A stretch of DNA of 64,000 bases from positions 329,001 through 393,000 of the forward strand of contig NZ_CP086380.1 of the NCBI RefSeq assembly GCF_020889625.1. The letters are read 5' to 3'. The stretch is from Deinococcus radiophilus (GTDB lineage Bacteria > Deinococcota > Deinococci > Deinococcales > Deinococcaceae). Positions 34,034-44,548 of the stretch are shown here, piece after piece; within the stretch, counting starts at the first letter, position 1, and each line of letters opens with the position of its first letter. The position numbers were made by a program, and so were the translations under genes. The notes beneath the pieces were generated by a model. It was not told where the DNA came from, searched no databases, and saw nothing but the letters and a program-made list of their open reading frames with translations.

Positions 34034-34705
34034 ATGAACAAGTTTTTTGCGGTGATTGCCGTGGCAGCTCTGGGCGCTGCCGGAGCACAGAGTGGCGTGC
34101 AGGTGGGCCAAAGTGGTGTAGAGCTGGGTCTGACCGGCGGCTACAGTGGGGGCCTGGGCGCTGAGGGCTTCGTGCATGTTCCCGAAGTGGCTGGGCCTTT
34201 CGGTGTGAAGGTGAGCGGCAGCTACACCTCCGCTGACCTGATCAACGACAGTGCAGAGTACGGTCTGCTGGGCACGGTGGGCGACGCCAAAGCGGACGGT
34301 CTGGTCACCGAAGCGGGCCGCGCCGTGGTGCTGGGCGTGGACGGCACCTACCGCCTGGGTCAGCTGGCCCCTGGCGCAGACGCCACGCTGTATGCCGGCG
34401 GCCGCTATGGCATGTTCAGTGGCACCGTCAGCCCGACCGATGGGTCTGACTCGGCTGTTTACTCCTCGAACGCCCTGGGCGTAGGCGGCGGCCTGCAGGT
34501 GGCCTATCCGGTGGCCAACAACGTCAGTCTGGTGGGGGATCTGGGAGTAGATCAGTTCTTCAAAGCTCCAATCACCTACAGCCAGGGCGATCAGTCCGAC
34601 ACCGCCAAGCCAGGTGACGGCGCGAACTACGAGGTCAAAGACGAATTCCTGAGCCAGCCCGGCACGGTCTTCAAAGCCAAGGTGGGCGTAAAGTTCAGCC
34701 TCTAA
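34034..34705 (+). CDS. outer-membrane beta-barrel-like secreted protein
   Basis: A 223-residue protein with signal peptide MNKFFAVIAVAALGAAGAQ and a Gly-rich body of alternating strands (..VELGLTGGYSGGLG.., ..FGVKVSGSYTSADL.., ..TLYAGGRYGMFSG.., ..ALGVGGGLQVAYPV..), ending ..VFKAKVGVKFSL. Small eight-stranded barrels have this look, and the terminal hydrophobic strand ends in Leu rather than the usual Phe. A TAGATT box (34022-34027) is 6 nt before the ATG. A strong terminator follows. Not assigned to a named family. Confidence 0.65.
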   Translation: MNKFFAVIAVAALGAAGAQSGVQVGQSGVELGLTGGYSGGLGAEGFVHVPEVAGPFGVKVSGSYTSADLINDSAEYGLLGTVGDAKADGLVTEAGRAVVLGVDGTYRLGQLAPGADATLYAGGRYGMFSGTVSPTDGSDSAVYSSNALGVGGGLQVAYPVANNVSLVGDLGVDQFFKAPITYSQGDQSDTAKPGDGANYEVKDEFLSQPGTVFKAKVGVKFSL

Positions 34706-34720
34706 GCTAGGTATTAATTT

Positions 34721-34759
34721 GGGGAGGTGGCCGCTGAGGGGTCACCTCCCCTTCTTTTT
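34721..34759 (+). terminator. rho-independent terminator
   Basis: GGGGAGGTG (34721-34729) pairs with CACCTCCCC (34743-34751), followed by TTCTTTTT. It lies 16 nt after the outer-membrane gene stop. Confidence 0.88.
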
Positions 34760-34788
34760 GAGGGGGACAGGCCCTTTATTATCGGAAG

Positions 34789-35547
34789 GTGACGCATAAG
34801 CGCTTTGCCAAATCCTCAGATCAGCGCGTGCAGCTGGACGAACCGGCGCGCCTGCGGCCCATGACGCCTGAACCCCCGCTCCCCCAGCCAGATGTTCAGC
34901 GGGAAGCCGCGCCGCCTTCGGTGTTCCAGCGGGTGTTTGGGCTGGCCATGGCGGGGATGGCAGGCATCGCCGCGCTGGGGTTATTGCTGATTTTTTCGGT
35001 GGTGGCTTTCGTCACGGGTCATGGAGCGCTGGGTGCAGCATTGCTGGCGCTGACGCTGCTCGTCGTGCTGGTGATCGGCTACCTGGGACTCCAGACGGCG
35101 CAGCGGGGAGTTCGTCAGGGCCGCCGCCGCGCCGCGGAAGTGCGCGAAGACCTGAACCTGGACCGCGCCAGCTTGGAGCAGCGCGGAGCCGAGCGTGATC
35201 TGATCCGGCTGCTGAACCGCCATGAGTCCCGTTTACCCGCAACTTCGCGTCCTCAGCTCCGGGCCACCGTATCGGCCATGCACGCCGCCATGCAGGCCAC
35301 CCGGGGTGAACTGGGCCGCGAGGCCTACGAGGTACGGCAAGCGGCCCAAGAAGATCTGCCGCGGCTGCTGGAACTGGCCGGACCGGAGCAGCAAGCTGAT
35401 CTGGCTGAGGCTTTGGGGCTGATTGAGCGGCGTATGGGGCAGATCGCGGATGAGCAGCGTCAGCGTCAGCGGCGCGACTATGACACCCAACGTGAGTACC
35501 TGAGGGGCAAGTACGCTCCCGGCGAAGCTTTATCAGATCATGATTGA
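34789..35547 (+). CDS. hypothetical two-TM membrane protein
   Basis: A 252-residue protein from GTG 34789 (GGAAG just upstream). A Pro-rich polar N-terminus (about 1-45) is followed by two hydrophobic helices (..VFGLAMAGMAGIAALGLLLIFSVVAFV.. and ..LGAALLALTLLVVLVIGYLGL..). A long charged helical C-terminal domain (about 105-250) rich in Arg/Glu/Gln resembles a coiled coil. Family not recognised. A membrane-anchored coiled coil of this kind could be structural or a scaffold, but nothing nearby indicates which. Confidence 0.68.
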   Translation: MTHKRFAKSSDQRVQLDEPARLRPMTPEPPLPQPDVQREAAPPSVFQRVFGLAMAGMAGIAALGLLLIFSVVAFVTGHGALGAALLALTLLVVLVIGYLGLQTAQRGVRQGRRRAAEVREDLNLDRASLEQRGAERDLIRLLNRHESRLPATSRPQLRATVSAMHAAMQATRGELGREAYEVRQAAQEDLPRLLELAGPEQQADLAEALGLIERRMGQIADEQRQRQRRDYDTQREYLRGKYAPGEALSDHD

Positions 35548-35649
35548 CCTTAAGAAAATCGGACAAATTCCTACTCATAAGCTGGCGGTCAGACTTGGCC
35601 AAGCCCTATTTGCGCAATTCTCATAGAGCGTCTGGACGGCCTGGGCAAA

Positions 35650-36243
35650 ATGGAACCCATGAAACACTTTGTATTTCCGACTATGCAAGCAGCCAACGAT
35701 TTTGCTAACGAACTGAAGCGTCAGGGCTTGGTCCGTGAAGACCACCGCCAGCATGCTTACAGCCAGGGCCAGACCGAAGGCTTTGCTGGCCGTACCACGG
35801 GTACCCAGTACACCGACACCCACTACACCACCGGCACTTACGCCAACGACAACATGGACGGCGAGTCCATCGGCGAAGAAGCTGTCAAAGGCACCGTAGT
35901 AGGCGCTGCAACTGGCGCTGCTGCTGGCCTGGCTGGCGCTGCACTGGCTGGCGCGACCGCTGCTACCGTCGCTACCGGCGGCCTGGCTGCTCCCCTGATC
36001 GGCCTGACCCTGCTGGGGAGTGGCGTTGGTGCGGCTGTCGGCGCTGCTGGCGAAGCTGCCCGCGAAGCTGATGACGCTGGTACGACCGGCTACTACGACA
36101 CCTACGACACCGGCACCACCAACTACAGCACCATCAACGAAACCTACCAGAGTGGTGGCCGCGCTGTGGCCGTAGACGACAGCGTGAACGAAGCCGCCGT
36201 AATGGACGCTGCCAACCGCTTCGGTGGCCGTCTGGTCGGCTGA
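35650..36243 (+). CDS. glycine-zipper-type hypothetical protein
   Basis: A 197-residue protein (194 if started at ATG 35659, MKHFVFPTMQ). Residues about 1-30 resemble the N-terminus of general-stress-type proteins (..AANDFANELKRQGLVREDH..). A Thr/Tyr-rich segment follows, then a Gly/Ala zipper (about 78-140, ..GTVVGAATGAAAGLAGAALAGATAATVATGG..) that could insert in or associate with membranes. Codons are unusually uniform (GCT, GGC, ACC), suggesting high expression. A hairpin terminator lies just downstream. Confidence 0.68.
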   Translation: MEPMKHFVFPTMQAANDFANELKRQGLVREDHRQHAYSQGQTEGFAGRTTGTQYTDTHYTTGTYANDNMDGESIGEEAVKGTVVGAATGAAAGLAGAALAGATAATVATGGLAAPLIGLTLLGSGVGAAVGAAGEAAREADDAGTTGYYDTYDTGTTNYSTINETYQSGGRAVAVDDSVNEAAVMDAANRFGGRLVG

Positions 36244-36260
36244 TCTAGCCTACTGAAGAG

Positions 36261-36288
36261 GGCAGGGCTCTTAGGGCTCTGCCTTTTT
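36261..36288 (+). terminator. rho-independent terminator
   Basis: GGCAGGGCT and GGCTCTGCC flank a short loop, followed by TTTTTC. It is 17 nt after the glycine-zipper gene stop. Confidence 0.75.
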
Positions 36289-36439
36289 CTTTGGACAGAT
36301 GTAGTAACAAAAAGGGAGGAGACAGCGCCTTATTTGGGACTGCCTCTTCCTTTTCTTTTGTGTGTAGTGTTCAGCCCTTGCCGAGTGTTAGCTGGGAGCA
36401 TGTCGGTTGAACCCCAAACGGGATGTGCCAAGCTGCTCG

Positions 36440-36488
36440 CATAACATCGCGGCGACGGCTGCGACGGCTGCTTCGCCGCGATGTTATG
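36440..36488. repeat. perfect 16-bp inverted repeat (cruciform-like)
   Basis: CATAACATCGCGGCGA (36440-36455) is exactly complementary to 36473-36488. The 17-nt loop holds CGGCTGC twice. It sits between the glycine-zipper gene and the small gene after glyS, with no T-run on either side, so it is not a typical terminator. It could be a dispersed palindromic repeat or a protein-binding site. Confidence 0.75.
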
Positions 36489-36517
36489 GACACCTCTGGG
36501 GCAGGTCATCGGGTGGC

Positions 36518-36945
36518 TTACTGTTTTCCTTCAGTCACCCGCCATAGCACTGCCTGGTCTATGCGCCAGCGCTGGGCAGCCACCTCATCAAGGCTCAGTT
36601 GTCGCATCGCGGGCACTTGCTCAAAGTCCCAGTCGGAATACAGCCGCACTTCGCCCACTTCAGCGCACAGCAGCGCCAGAGCTTCGGCGAGGGACGCCAT
36701 CATCACGCCAGATTCAGCTGATCCGTCTGATTCAAAGGCACAGCCGCAGCCGTCGCTGCTGTCAAGGCGGTGTACCTGCTGTCCCAGTGCTTGCCGCACG
36801 CGGGCGGGTGGGTGCGCTTCCCGGGCCAGCCGCAAAGAACGTCGCTGTGAGGTAGCAATCAGGCGCTCTTGGGGCTGGTGTGGTTTACCTGTGGCCGTCG
36901 CTTTGCCCGCAGGCGCACCCAAAGCCAGGTACACCATGCGGCACA

Positions 36946-36946
<1 letters not shown>
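36518..36946 (-). CDS. hypothetical protein coupled to glyS
   Basis: A 142-residue protein whose ATG overlaps the glyS stop by 4 nt (ATGA), so it is co-translated with glyS. It begins MCRMVYLALGAPAGKATATG. Later segments (..GCGCAFESDG.., ..SLAEALALLCAEVGEVRLYSDWDFEQVPAMRQLSLDEVA..) suggest a small alpha-beta domain and possible metal-binding Cys (CGC). Family not recognised. The coupling with glycyl-tRNA synthetase is the main clue to when it is made, not to what it does. Confidence 0.62.
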
Positions 36947-38460
<1,514 letters not shown>

Positions 38461-38526
38461 GTGTGGCTCCTTTCGTTGACTGCCGATGATGCTTAAGGGG
38501 GTTTCTCTGGGTATCAGCGATACAGA

Positions 38527-38574
38527 CATGTCCCGGACAAGCGTCGTTGCTTATCCGGGGACGCACGGGACATG
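38527..38574. repeat. two-tier inverted repeat upstream of glyS
   Basis: Outer arms CATGTCCC (38527-38534) and GGGACATG (38567-38574) enclose inner arms GGACAAGC (38535-38542) and GCTTATCC (38549-38556), with a 6-nt apex loop and a 10-nt bulge on one side. It lies about 65 bp upstream of glyS in the likely 5' untranslated or promoter region. It lacks T-box sequence signatures. It may be a structured leader or a repeat. Confidence 0.6.
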
Positions 38575-38759
38575 CGCGGTTCCACCCCAGTTCCGGCCCA
38601 CTTGGCCAGCACTTTTACCTTTTCCTCGGCTCCCCGCTGCCCTTCGCCGCCTGCCCGCCTGCCTGACTTTCACCGTCTCAGGCTCGCTGTGTGGGGGCTG
38701 GATGCGGCTACTCCTTCGGTTCGTCGCCTGTGGGCATTGTGGCGCGGCCCTGTGAGAAA

Positions 38760-39569
38760 ATGCAAGCCATGATGCAGCGTCTTCTTCTCCTGGCGTTGCT
38801 GCTCTGGGGTGGGGCAGCCGCCCTGACTCCCGCCGAGGTGGAACGGTGGCCCGTCATTTATGACCCGGCAGCGCCGAGCGTGGAGCAACGATTTTCCAGT
38901 GCTGAGGCGGCGCTGCTGACTCAGATCGCCGGGAGCAAGCCGGTTCGCCTGGCCATGCAGACCGTTCAGAAGGAGCATTCTTACCGCACCTTGATCCCTC
39001 TTGGCCTGGAAAATGTCCTGTTCAGCGTGGTCGCTCCTTTCCGAACAGCCCAGCCTGAGCGTCTGACCGTCTTTGACGTGATGGACGGGGAACCGCCGGT
39101 CTTGCTGGCGGTGCTGTCCAGTGAACAGGGCAGCGCAGGCTGGCTGGTTGATCTGGGGAGGGTGATCAATACGGGCCTGTGCGGTGCGACAGAAGGCTAC
39201 AGCCTGCGTGACCTCAACCGGGACGGCCGGCGTGAAATGGCCTTGGTCATAGGATGTGGCGACGCTGGAAGTGGAAGTGCGGATTTGTCGCTGTTGGACT
39301 GGCAGGCGGGCGAACTCCGGCAGTTCGGCCAGCTGGAGATCTACCGGAGTGATCCATTTGGCTCTCCGGCGGGAAGTGTCACCACCGAGGCCACGGTGCA
39401 TGTCCTCAAAGGTGCCAGGCCCAGGATAGTGAGCGTAGAAGAAACGTTGATCTCCGCCCGCCAAGTGCAGGAGCAAGCGCAGCCTCAGGTCCTGTCTCGC
39501 CAGACCACATTGCGCGAAATGGAGCCGATATCGGCGCAGGACCGTCTGCGTGTGCGGCGTTTGTGGTAG
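38760..39569 (+). CDS. secreted hypothetical protein
   Basis: A 269-residue protein starting at ATG 38760 (or 38769, MMQRLLLL). LLLLALLLWGGAAALTP is a signal peptide. The mature part contains ..LTVFDVMDGEPPVLLAVLSSEQG.. and ..GYSLRDLNRDGRREMALVIGCGDAGSGSADLSLLDW.., a FG-GAP/VCBS-like or calcium-loop motif (DLNRDGRRE). Such patterns suggest an exported beta-rich protein. Family not firmly recognised. No Shine-Dalgarno or TANNNT box is obvious. Confidence 0.6.
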   Translation: MQAMMQRLLLLALLLWGGAAALTPAEVERWPVIYDPAAPSVEQRFSSAEAALLTQIAGSKPVRLAMQTVQKEHSYRTLIPLGLENVLFSVVAPFRTAQPERLTVFDVMDGEPPVLLAVLSSEQGSAGWLVDLGRVINTGLCGATEGYSLRDLNRDGRREMALVIGCGDAGSGSADLSLLDWQAGELRQFGQLEIYRSDPFGSPAGSVTTEATVHVLKGARPRIVSVEETLISARQVQEQAQPQVLSRQTTLREMEPISAQDRLRVRRLW

Positions 39570-39596
39570 GACCGGACACCCTATCTCACATATAGA

Positions 39597-39626
39597 TTGA
39601 CAATCCTCAATGTATAGGTCTAGGCT
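39597..39626 (+). promoter_or_regulatory. promoter of DUF6428 gene
   Basis: -35 TTGACA (39597-39602), an 18-nt spacer and -10 TAGGCT (39621-39626) lie 6 nt before ATG 39633. This is the clearest consensus promoter in the window and implies a leaderless transcript. Confidence 0.75.
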
Positions 39627-39632
39627 CTGGGC

Positions 39633-40184
39633 ATGACCCAGCGCGCTGCGCCAGCCATGACCCAGCCCTCGGCCCAAAGCCTCAGCACCGCCGAGTTTCT
39701 GGCGGCCCTACAGGTGCAGCCCCAGCGCCCGCTGGAGTTCTGGCTGCACGGTGAGCGGCTGGTTGGGGCGGGCTACCACCTCACCGAAATCGGCGCGGTC
39801 AGTGTGGAGGCGGTGGACTGCGGCGGCACGGTCAACCGCTGGCGCGAGACGGTGTTTCAGTTGATGGACGGCACACCAGAAGAAGCGCAGCGCGGCTGGA
39901 TGACCACCCGCAAGGCGCTGGCGATTATCGAGCGGGTTACTGCCAAGATCACGCTGGATCTATCGGCTCCGGCCCGCTTCGAGTATGGGAGCCTGACCCG
40001 TCCAGCGCTGCGTTACGGCGTAGAGCGGCTGGAACTGGGGCCGGAGCGCCTGACCGTGCATCTCAGCTTGCCGGGCGTGCAGTGCAAGGCGGGCGACGTG
40101 TGCGGCCTGCCCGCTGGCCTGGTGGTCGCGGACAGTGGACTGACGGTGGCCGGAAGCTGTGAGCAAGGCGGTGGGTGCTGCTAG
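39633..40184 (+). CDS. DUF6428-family protein
   Basis: A 183-residue protein with family pattern ..STAEFLAAL..PLEFWLHGERLVGAGYHLTEIGAVSVEAVDCGG..WRETVFQLMDG.. and ..LPGVQCKAGDVCG... Seven Cys, including the C-terminal ..SCEQGGGCC, hint at metal or thiol chemistry. Relatives are often seen near metalloid-resistance genes (from memory). It is driven by a strong TTGACA/TAGGCT promoter and is convergent with the membrane gene at 40209. Confidence 0.72.
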   Translation: MTQRAAPAMTQPSAQSLSTAEFLAALQVQPQRPLEFWLHGERLVGAGYHLTEIGAVSVEAVDCGGTVNRWRETVFQLMDGTPEEAQRGWMTTRKALAIIERVTAKITLDLSAPARFEYGSLTRPALRYGVERLELGPERLTVHLSLPGVQCKAGDVCGLPAGLVVADSGLTVAGSCEQGGGCC

Positions 40185-40208
40185 GCCAACCAGCAAGGCG
40201 GGCATTGG

Positions 40209-41006
40209 TCAGCGGGTAGGCCGGGCCGTCTGCCAGCCCAGCACGCCTCCTAACAGTGGCAACAGGGCCGCAAGAGGCCACGCCAGCATAGAGGGCCACG
40301 CCCTGACCAGCACCCCGCCCAGCGCCAGCCCAGCACAGATGCCCCAGAAGGCGGCCAGTGGATGGCGCGGCTGCCCGGTGCGGGCCGCCAGGCCGCGCAG
40401 CCACAGCAGCGGCAACAGGCTGAGCAGGAGGCCGTACAGCAGGGCCGAGCCAGCGAGGAACGCTGCACCGATCAGCAGGTCGGCCAGCGCCAGCCCCGTC
40501 AGCGCAGCGGTCCGGGCATAATCCACCCCGGCGGCTGCCACGGCCCCCAGTACCGGCAGGCCCAAAGGCTTCAGCCAGGGCCACAGTGGGAGGTAGGAAG
40601 TGGCCGGTTCACTCTGTTCCTGCGGGCCAAAGAGATAGCCCAGGGCGCCCCCCAGCAGCGCTGCTGGCCCCAGCACCAGCACAAAGCCGCCCAGCAGGTA
40701 CAGCCCCAGCCCGATATTGGCGTCCTGGTTGTACTGCGGGTCCATCAGCACATAGTTGCAGTAGGCGGCGGCCAGCGCCGCACCCAGGCCCGCGCCCCAA
40801 CACACCCCGCGCCGGGGCTGACTGACGGTCAGCCCTGCGGCGGCCAGCAGCGGCAGCGACAGATACAGCCCAGTGAGCAGCAACGTAGGCAAGGTTTCGC
40901 CGGGGTCAGAGAGCAGACGCAGCGCGGTTCCCGCCAGTCCGGTCAGCAGCATGACGGCCAGCAGATGCGGTGCGTCGGCATTCAGGGGAGTGAGGCGGGG
41001 GCGCAT
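40209..41006 (-). CDS. hypothetical polytopic membrane protein
   Basis: A 265-residue protein with six to seven hydrophobic segments (..LLAVMLLTGLAGTALRLL.., ..LLLTGLYLSLPLLAAAGL.., ..GLGAALAAAYCNYVL.., ..LGLYLLGGFVLVLGPAALLGGALGYLFG.., ..DLLIGAAFLAGSALLYGLLLSLLPLLWL.. and others). No family is recognised. A TAGGCT box on the minus strand (41013-41018) is 6 nt before the ATG, so the mRNA is probably leaderless. Its 3' end lies 24 nt from the end of the convergent DUF6428 gene. Confidence 0.65.
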   Translation of the reverse strand: MRPRLTPLNADAPHLLAVMLLTGLAGTALRLLSDPGETLPTLLLTGLYLSLPLLAAAGLTVSQPRRGVCWGAGLGAALAAAYCNYVLMDPQYNQDANIGLGLYLLGGFVLVLGPAALLGGALGYLFGPQEQSEPATSYLPLWPWLKPLGLPVLGAVAAAGVDYARTAALTGLALADLLIGAAFLAGSALLYGLLLSLLPLLWLRGLAARTGQPRHPLAAFWGICAGLALGGVLVRAWPSMLAWPLAALLPLLGGVLGWQTARPTR

Positions 41007-41081
41007 AGGCTTAGCCTAGGCAGCAAACGTGACCAGAAGCCGAATGGCTCTCACCGTGCAGAGGGTCATTCAGCTTCCGAC

Positions 41082-43061
41082 TTACTCCACCGGAGTGGCC
41101 GCCAGTCGCTCCAGCACGCTGGGATCGTCCAGGGTGGAGGTATCACCCTCAATACTTTTCCCCGCCGCAATTTGCCGCAGGAAGCGGCGCATGATCTTGC
41201 CGCTGCGGGTCTTGGGCAGCGCCGGGGCCACCACGATATGGTCGGGCCGCGCCACCTTGCCGATCAGGTCGCTGACGTATTGACGCAGCTCCTGGGGGTC
41301 GGGGGTTTGGCCTTCTTGCGGCAGCACAAAGGCAAAGATGCTCTCGCCCTTCATCTCGTCGGGCTTGCCGACCACGGCGGCTTCGGCCACCTGTGGGTGG
41401 GCCACCAGCGCCGATTCCACCTCGGCGGTGCTCAGGCGGTGGCCGGAGACATTAAGCACATCGTCTACCCGGCCCAGCACCGTGACATAGCCGTCCTCGC
41501 TGCGCCGCGCTCCGTCTCCGGCAAAGTACACGCCGTCTATCTCGCCAAAGTACGTCTTGGCGTAACGCTCGTCGTCGCCGTACACCGTGCGGAGCATGCT
41601 GGGCCAGGGCTGGCGGAGGGTCAAAAATCCGCCTTCGTCCGCCTGCATTTCTTCGCCTTCACGGTTCAGGATGACCGGATCAATGCCGAACATCGGCACG
41701 CCCGCGGTCCCCGGCTCGGCAGGATGAGCGCCCGGCAGCGTGGTCAGCATGATGGAGCCGGTTTCGGTCTGCCACCAGGTATCCACCACCGGGCAGCGCT
41801 CAGCGCCAATGACGCGGTGATACCAGTGCCAGGCCTGCGGATTGATCGGTTCGCCCACACTGCCTAGCAAGCGCAGGCTGCTCAGGTCGTATTCAGCAGG
41901 CGTGTCGTCACCATGACGCATAAAGGAGCGGATGGCGGTGGGCGCGGTGTACAGGATGGTAATGCCGTGCCGCCCAATCATGTCCCAGAAGCGGCCCCAG
42001 TGGGGATAGTTGTGCGCGCCCTCATACATAAAGGTGGTCTGGCCCAGCAGCAGCGGTCCATAAGTACTGTAGGTGTGCCCGGTGATCCAGCCCACGTCGG
42101 CGGTGCACCAGAACAGGTCATGATCTTTGAGGTCCAAAGCGGCATAGGTGCTCAGCGCCGCCCCGATCATGTACCCGGCGGTGGTGTGTAGGATGCCTTT
42201 GGGCTTGCCGGTACTCCCAGAGGTGTACAGGATGAACAGCGGGTGTTCGCTGTCCAGTGGCAGGGCATCCTCACGCTCATCGGTCCGCGCCTCGTGCCAC
42301 CAGTGGTCGCGGCCCGGCTGCATGGTCACGTCACTGCCGGTATGCCGCACCACCAGCACACCGCGCACCGCCTGGCCCTGTTCTTCGGCCAGCTTGATGG
42401 CCTCGTCCACCACGCTTTTCAGCGGCAACGGTTCGCCTTTGCGCTGCCCAATGTCGGCAGTAATGACAAATTCGCTGCCCGCGGCCACCATCCGGTCGGC
42501 AATCGCGCCCGCCGCGAATCCGCCGAACACCACGGTATGCGGCGCACCGATACGGGTACAGGCCAGCATCGCCATCACCGCTTCGGGGATCATCGGCAGG
42601 TAGAGGGTCACACGGTCGCCCTTTTTCACGCCCAAGCGGGTCAATGCTGCAGCGGTAAGGCTCACCTCGTCCAGCAGCTGCGCGTAGGTGTACTCGCGCA
42701 CTTCGCCCTCCTCACCTTCCCAGACCAGCGCCCGCTTGTCCCCGCGTCCCGCGTCTACGTGGCGGTCCAGCGCGTTGTAGGACAGGTTGGTCTGCCCGCC
42801 CACGAACCACTGGGCAAAGGGCGGTTGCCAGTCCAGCACCCGGTGGTAGGGCTGAAACCAGTGAAAGTCCTTGGCGCGGGCGTCCCAGAAGGTTTCTGGA
42901 CTCTCAATAGACTCGCGGTACCACTCGGCATATTGCCCAGGCGTCACGTTGGCCTGAGCGGCAAATGCCTCAGGCACCGGAATCCGGGCCTCCTGGCGCG
43001 AGATATGCTCGATGCTGCCCTGCTCGGGCAAGTTGGGCCGCAGTAGGTCGGACTGGCTCAT
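41082..43061 (-). CDS. acs: acetyl-CoA synthetase
   Basis: This 659-residue AMP-forming ligase converts acetate, ATP and CoA to acetyl-CoA. The N-terminal ACS domain has ..[32 protein letters not shown]..; the AMP-binding core has ..[19 protein letters not shown].., ..TWWQTETG.. and ..[38 protein letters not shown]... The C-terminal lysine sits in ..[13 protein letters not shown].., the acetylation-regulated residue in other bacteria. AGGAGG precedes ATG 43061. The length is typical. Confidence 0.95.
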   Translation of the reverse strand: MSQSDLLRPNLPEQGSIEHISRQEARIPVPEAFAAQANVTPGQYAEWYRESIESPETFWDARAKDFHWFQPYHRVLDWQPPFAQWFVGGQTNLSYNALDRHVDAGRGDKRALVWEGEEGEVREYTYAQLLDEVSLTAAALTRLGVKKGDRVTLYLPMIPEAVMAMLACTRIGAPHTVVFGGFAAGAIADRMVAAGSEFVITADIGQRKGEPLPLKSVVDEAIKLAEEQGQAVRGVLVVRHTGSDVTMQPGRDHWWHEARTDEREDALPLDSEHPLFILYTSGSTGKPKGILHTTAGYMIGAALSTYAALDLKDHDLFWCTADVGWITGHTYSTYGPLLLGQTTFMYEGAHNYPHWGRFWDMIGRHGITILYTAPTAIRSFMRHGDDTPAEYDLSSLRLLGSVGEPINPQAWHWYHRVIGAERCPVVDTWWQTETGSIMLTTLPGAHPAEPGTAGVPMFGIDPVILNREGEEMQADEGGFLTLRQPWPSMLRTVYGDDERYAKTYFGEIDGVYFAGDGARRSEDGYVTVLGRVDDVLNVSGHRLSTAEVESALVAHPQVAEAAVVGKPDEMKGESIFAFVLPQEGQTPDPQELRQYVSDLIGKVARPDHIVVAPALPKTRSGKIMRRFLRQIAAGKSIEGDTSTLDDPSVLERLAATPVE

Positions 43062-43266
43062 GGATTTCCTCCTGAAAAGTCATGATGGATACGAGTTTTT
43101 CTGTGTGCGGCAGTTTAGCGTACGTTGTCTTACCGGAATGGGGTTGGCCCGTCATCTGATTGCCGTTCAGTGTTTATTTGCTCAACTGCTGGTCGGTTCC
43201 AGCCGTTGGGTAACTTTTTCAAGCTGTACCGACCTCCAGGGGCTTACCTGAGGCATAGTGGGGAAG

Positions 43267-43527
43267 ATGATGCAGCTGAAAGTGGCTTCTAACTCTGCGC
43301 CCAAGGCTCTGGCGGGGGCGGTGTCCGGCCTGCTTCGCGCCGAGCCACAGGTAGAACTGCTGGCCGTGGGGCCACACGCGGTCAATCAGGCCGTCAAGGC
43401 TCTGGCGATTGCCCGTGGCTACCTAGAAGCCGATGGCATTGACGTGATTGTGCAACCGGCGTTTGCGCCTGCGGCTCAGGGCGGTGTCCAACTGGTCTTG
43501 CTGGCTACCGCGATCCGCAGACTTTAG
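43267..43527 (+). CDS. spoVS: stage V sporulation protein S (SpoVS) family
   Basis: An 86-residue Alba-like nucleic-acid-binding protein: MMQLKVASNSAPKALAGAVSGLLRAEPQVELLAVGPHAVNQAVKALAIARGYLEADGIDVIVQPAFAP.. carries the SpoVS signature ..GPHAVNQAVKALAIARGY... ATG 43267 has GGGGAAG upstream; ATG 43270 is also possible. The family occurs in non-sporulating Deinococcus-Thermus members, where the role is unknown. A GGTCGGT/ACCGACC inverted repeat (43191-43197, 43228-43234) lies upstream. Confidence 0.88.
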   Translation: MMQLKVASNSAPKALAGAVSGLLRAEPQVELLAVGPHAVNQAVKALAIARGYLEADGIDVIVQPAFAPAAQGGVQLVLLATAIRRL

Positions 43528-43704
43528 CGAGGATTTAATCAGACTTCGGTAGAATGCCTTTATCCGCCATAATGGGCCAGAAGTACGCCTGAGGCGGACT
43601 GTGGGGGCACAGCGAACCCACTTGATCGACACTGCTTCGCTGTCACACCAAGAGACAAATGAGCGGCCAACTGCGCTGCTCCCCCAATAAGGAGTGATCA
43701 ACTG

Positions 43705-44409
43705 ATGGATCCTATGATGTATGGCACGGGCGGCGGAAGCGGTTATTTCCCGCTGATTATCGGGCTGATGGTGCTGTCCTTTGTGGTGCAGTTCTACCTG
43801 AAGAACGTTTACGGCAAGTGGATGAATGTTCGCAACAGCGCTGGCCTGACCGGCGCTGAAGTCGCCCGGCGCATGCTGGACGACGCCGGACTGCAACACG
43901 TTCCGGTCAAGATGACCCCCGGCGAGCTGAGCGATCACTACGACCCCATCAAGGACGAGGTGTACCTGTCAGAAGCCAACTTCCGCAACCCCAGTGTGGC
44001 GGGCGCTGCGGTGGCCGCGCACGAGGTGGGTCACGCTATTCAGGACAAGATCAGCATGCCTGCGCTGGTGGCCCGTGGCAAACTGGCCGTGCCGCTGAGC
44101 ATTGGCAGTAACTTGGCCCCCTGGATGTTCCTGGCAGGGCTGTTGCTCAGCCTTGGTCCGCTGATGTGGCTGGGCGTCATCCTGTTCGGCGCGGCGCTGC
44201 TGTTTCACCTGATTACCCTGCCCGTCGAGTTCGACGCCAGCCGCCGCGCGATGGCGTACATGAAGTCCAACGGCCTGGTCGCCGCCGGAGCCGAAACCAA
44301 AGGCGCACAAACGGTGCTGACGGCCGCCGCGCTGACCTACGTCCTGGCCTTTGCGATGGCGCTGGCCCAGTTCTTGCACTTCCTGAACATCGCCCGCAGC
44401 AGCGACTAA
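43705..44409 (+). CDS. YugP-type neutral zinc metallopeptidase, membrane-bound
   Basis: A 234-residue protein with an N-terminal hydrophobic helix (about 13-32), the segment ..NSAGLTGAEVARRMLDDAGLQHVPVK..LSDHYDPIKDEVYLSEANF.., the zinc motif AAHEVGHAIQ, and further helices (..WMFLAGLLLSLGPLMWLGVILFGAALLFHLI..) followed by ..LPVEFDASRRAM.., whose Glu is the likely third zinc ligand. This order is that of the YugP/peptidase_M_ family. AAGGAG lies about 12 nt before ATG 43705. A terminator follows. Confidence 0.88.
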   Translation: MDPMMYGTGGGSGYFPLIIGLMVLSFVVQFYLKNVYGKWMNVRNSAGLTGAEVARRMLDDAGLQHVPVKMTPGELSDHYDPIKDEVYLSEANFRNPSVAGAAVAAHEVGHAIQDKISMPALVARGKLAVPLSIGSNLAPWMFLAGLLLSLGPLMWLGVILFGAALLFHLITLPVEFDASRRAMAYMKSNGLVAAGAETKGAQTVLTAAALTYVLAFAMALAQFLHFLNIARSSD

Positions 44410-44446
44410 AGGTTGCTGGCGAATCGTTGCTGGTTAATAACAAAGA

Positions 44447-44480
44447 AGGGCCGCCCGGAATCTTGGGCGGTCCTTTTCTT
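44447..44480 (+). terminator. rho-independent terminator
   Basis: AAGGGCCGCCC (44447-44457) pairs with GGGCGGTCCTT (44465-44475), followed by TTCTTTT. It lies about 38 nt after the metallopeptidase stop. Confidence 0.85.
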
Positions 44481-44548
44481 TTGAAGCTGACCACTTGAGC
44501 TGAGCGGCGTGGTTCCATCACCCATCAGCGCAGCGGAACCATCAATTT

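Noticed and set aside
38461..38574. T-box or glycine riboswitch before glyS
   Set aside because: The hairpin lacks the T-box consensus and the glycine-aptamer core; only a plain two-tier stem is present.
40362..41867. 501-residue plus-strand frame spanning the membrane gene and acs
   Set aside because: It is antisense to two well-supported genes, is Gln/His/Arg-rich in the way typical of GC-rich shadow frames, and has no family pattern.
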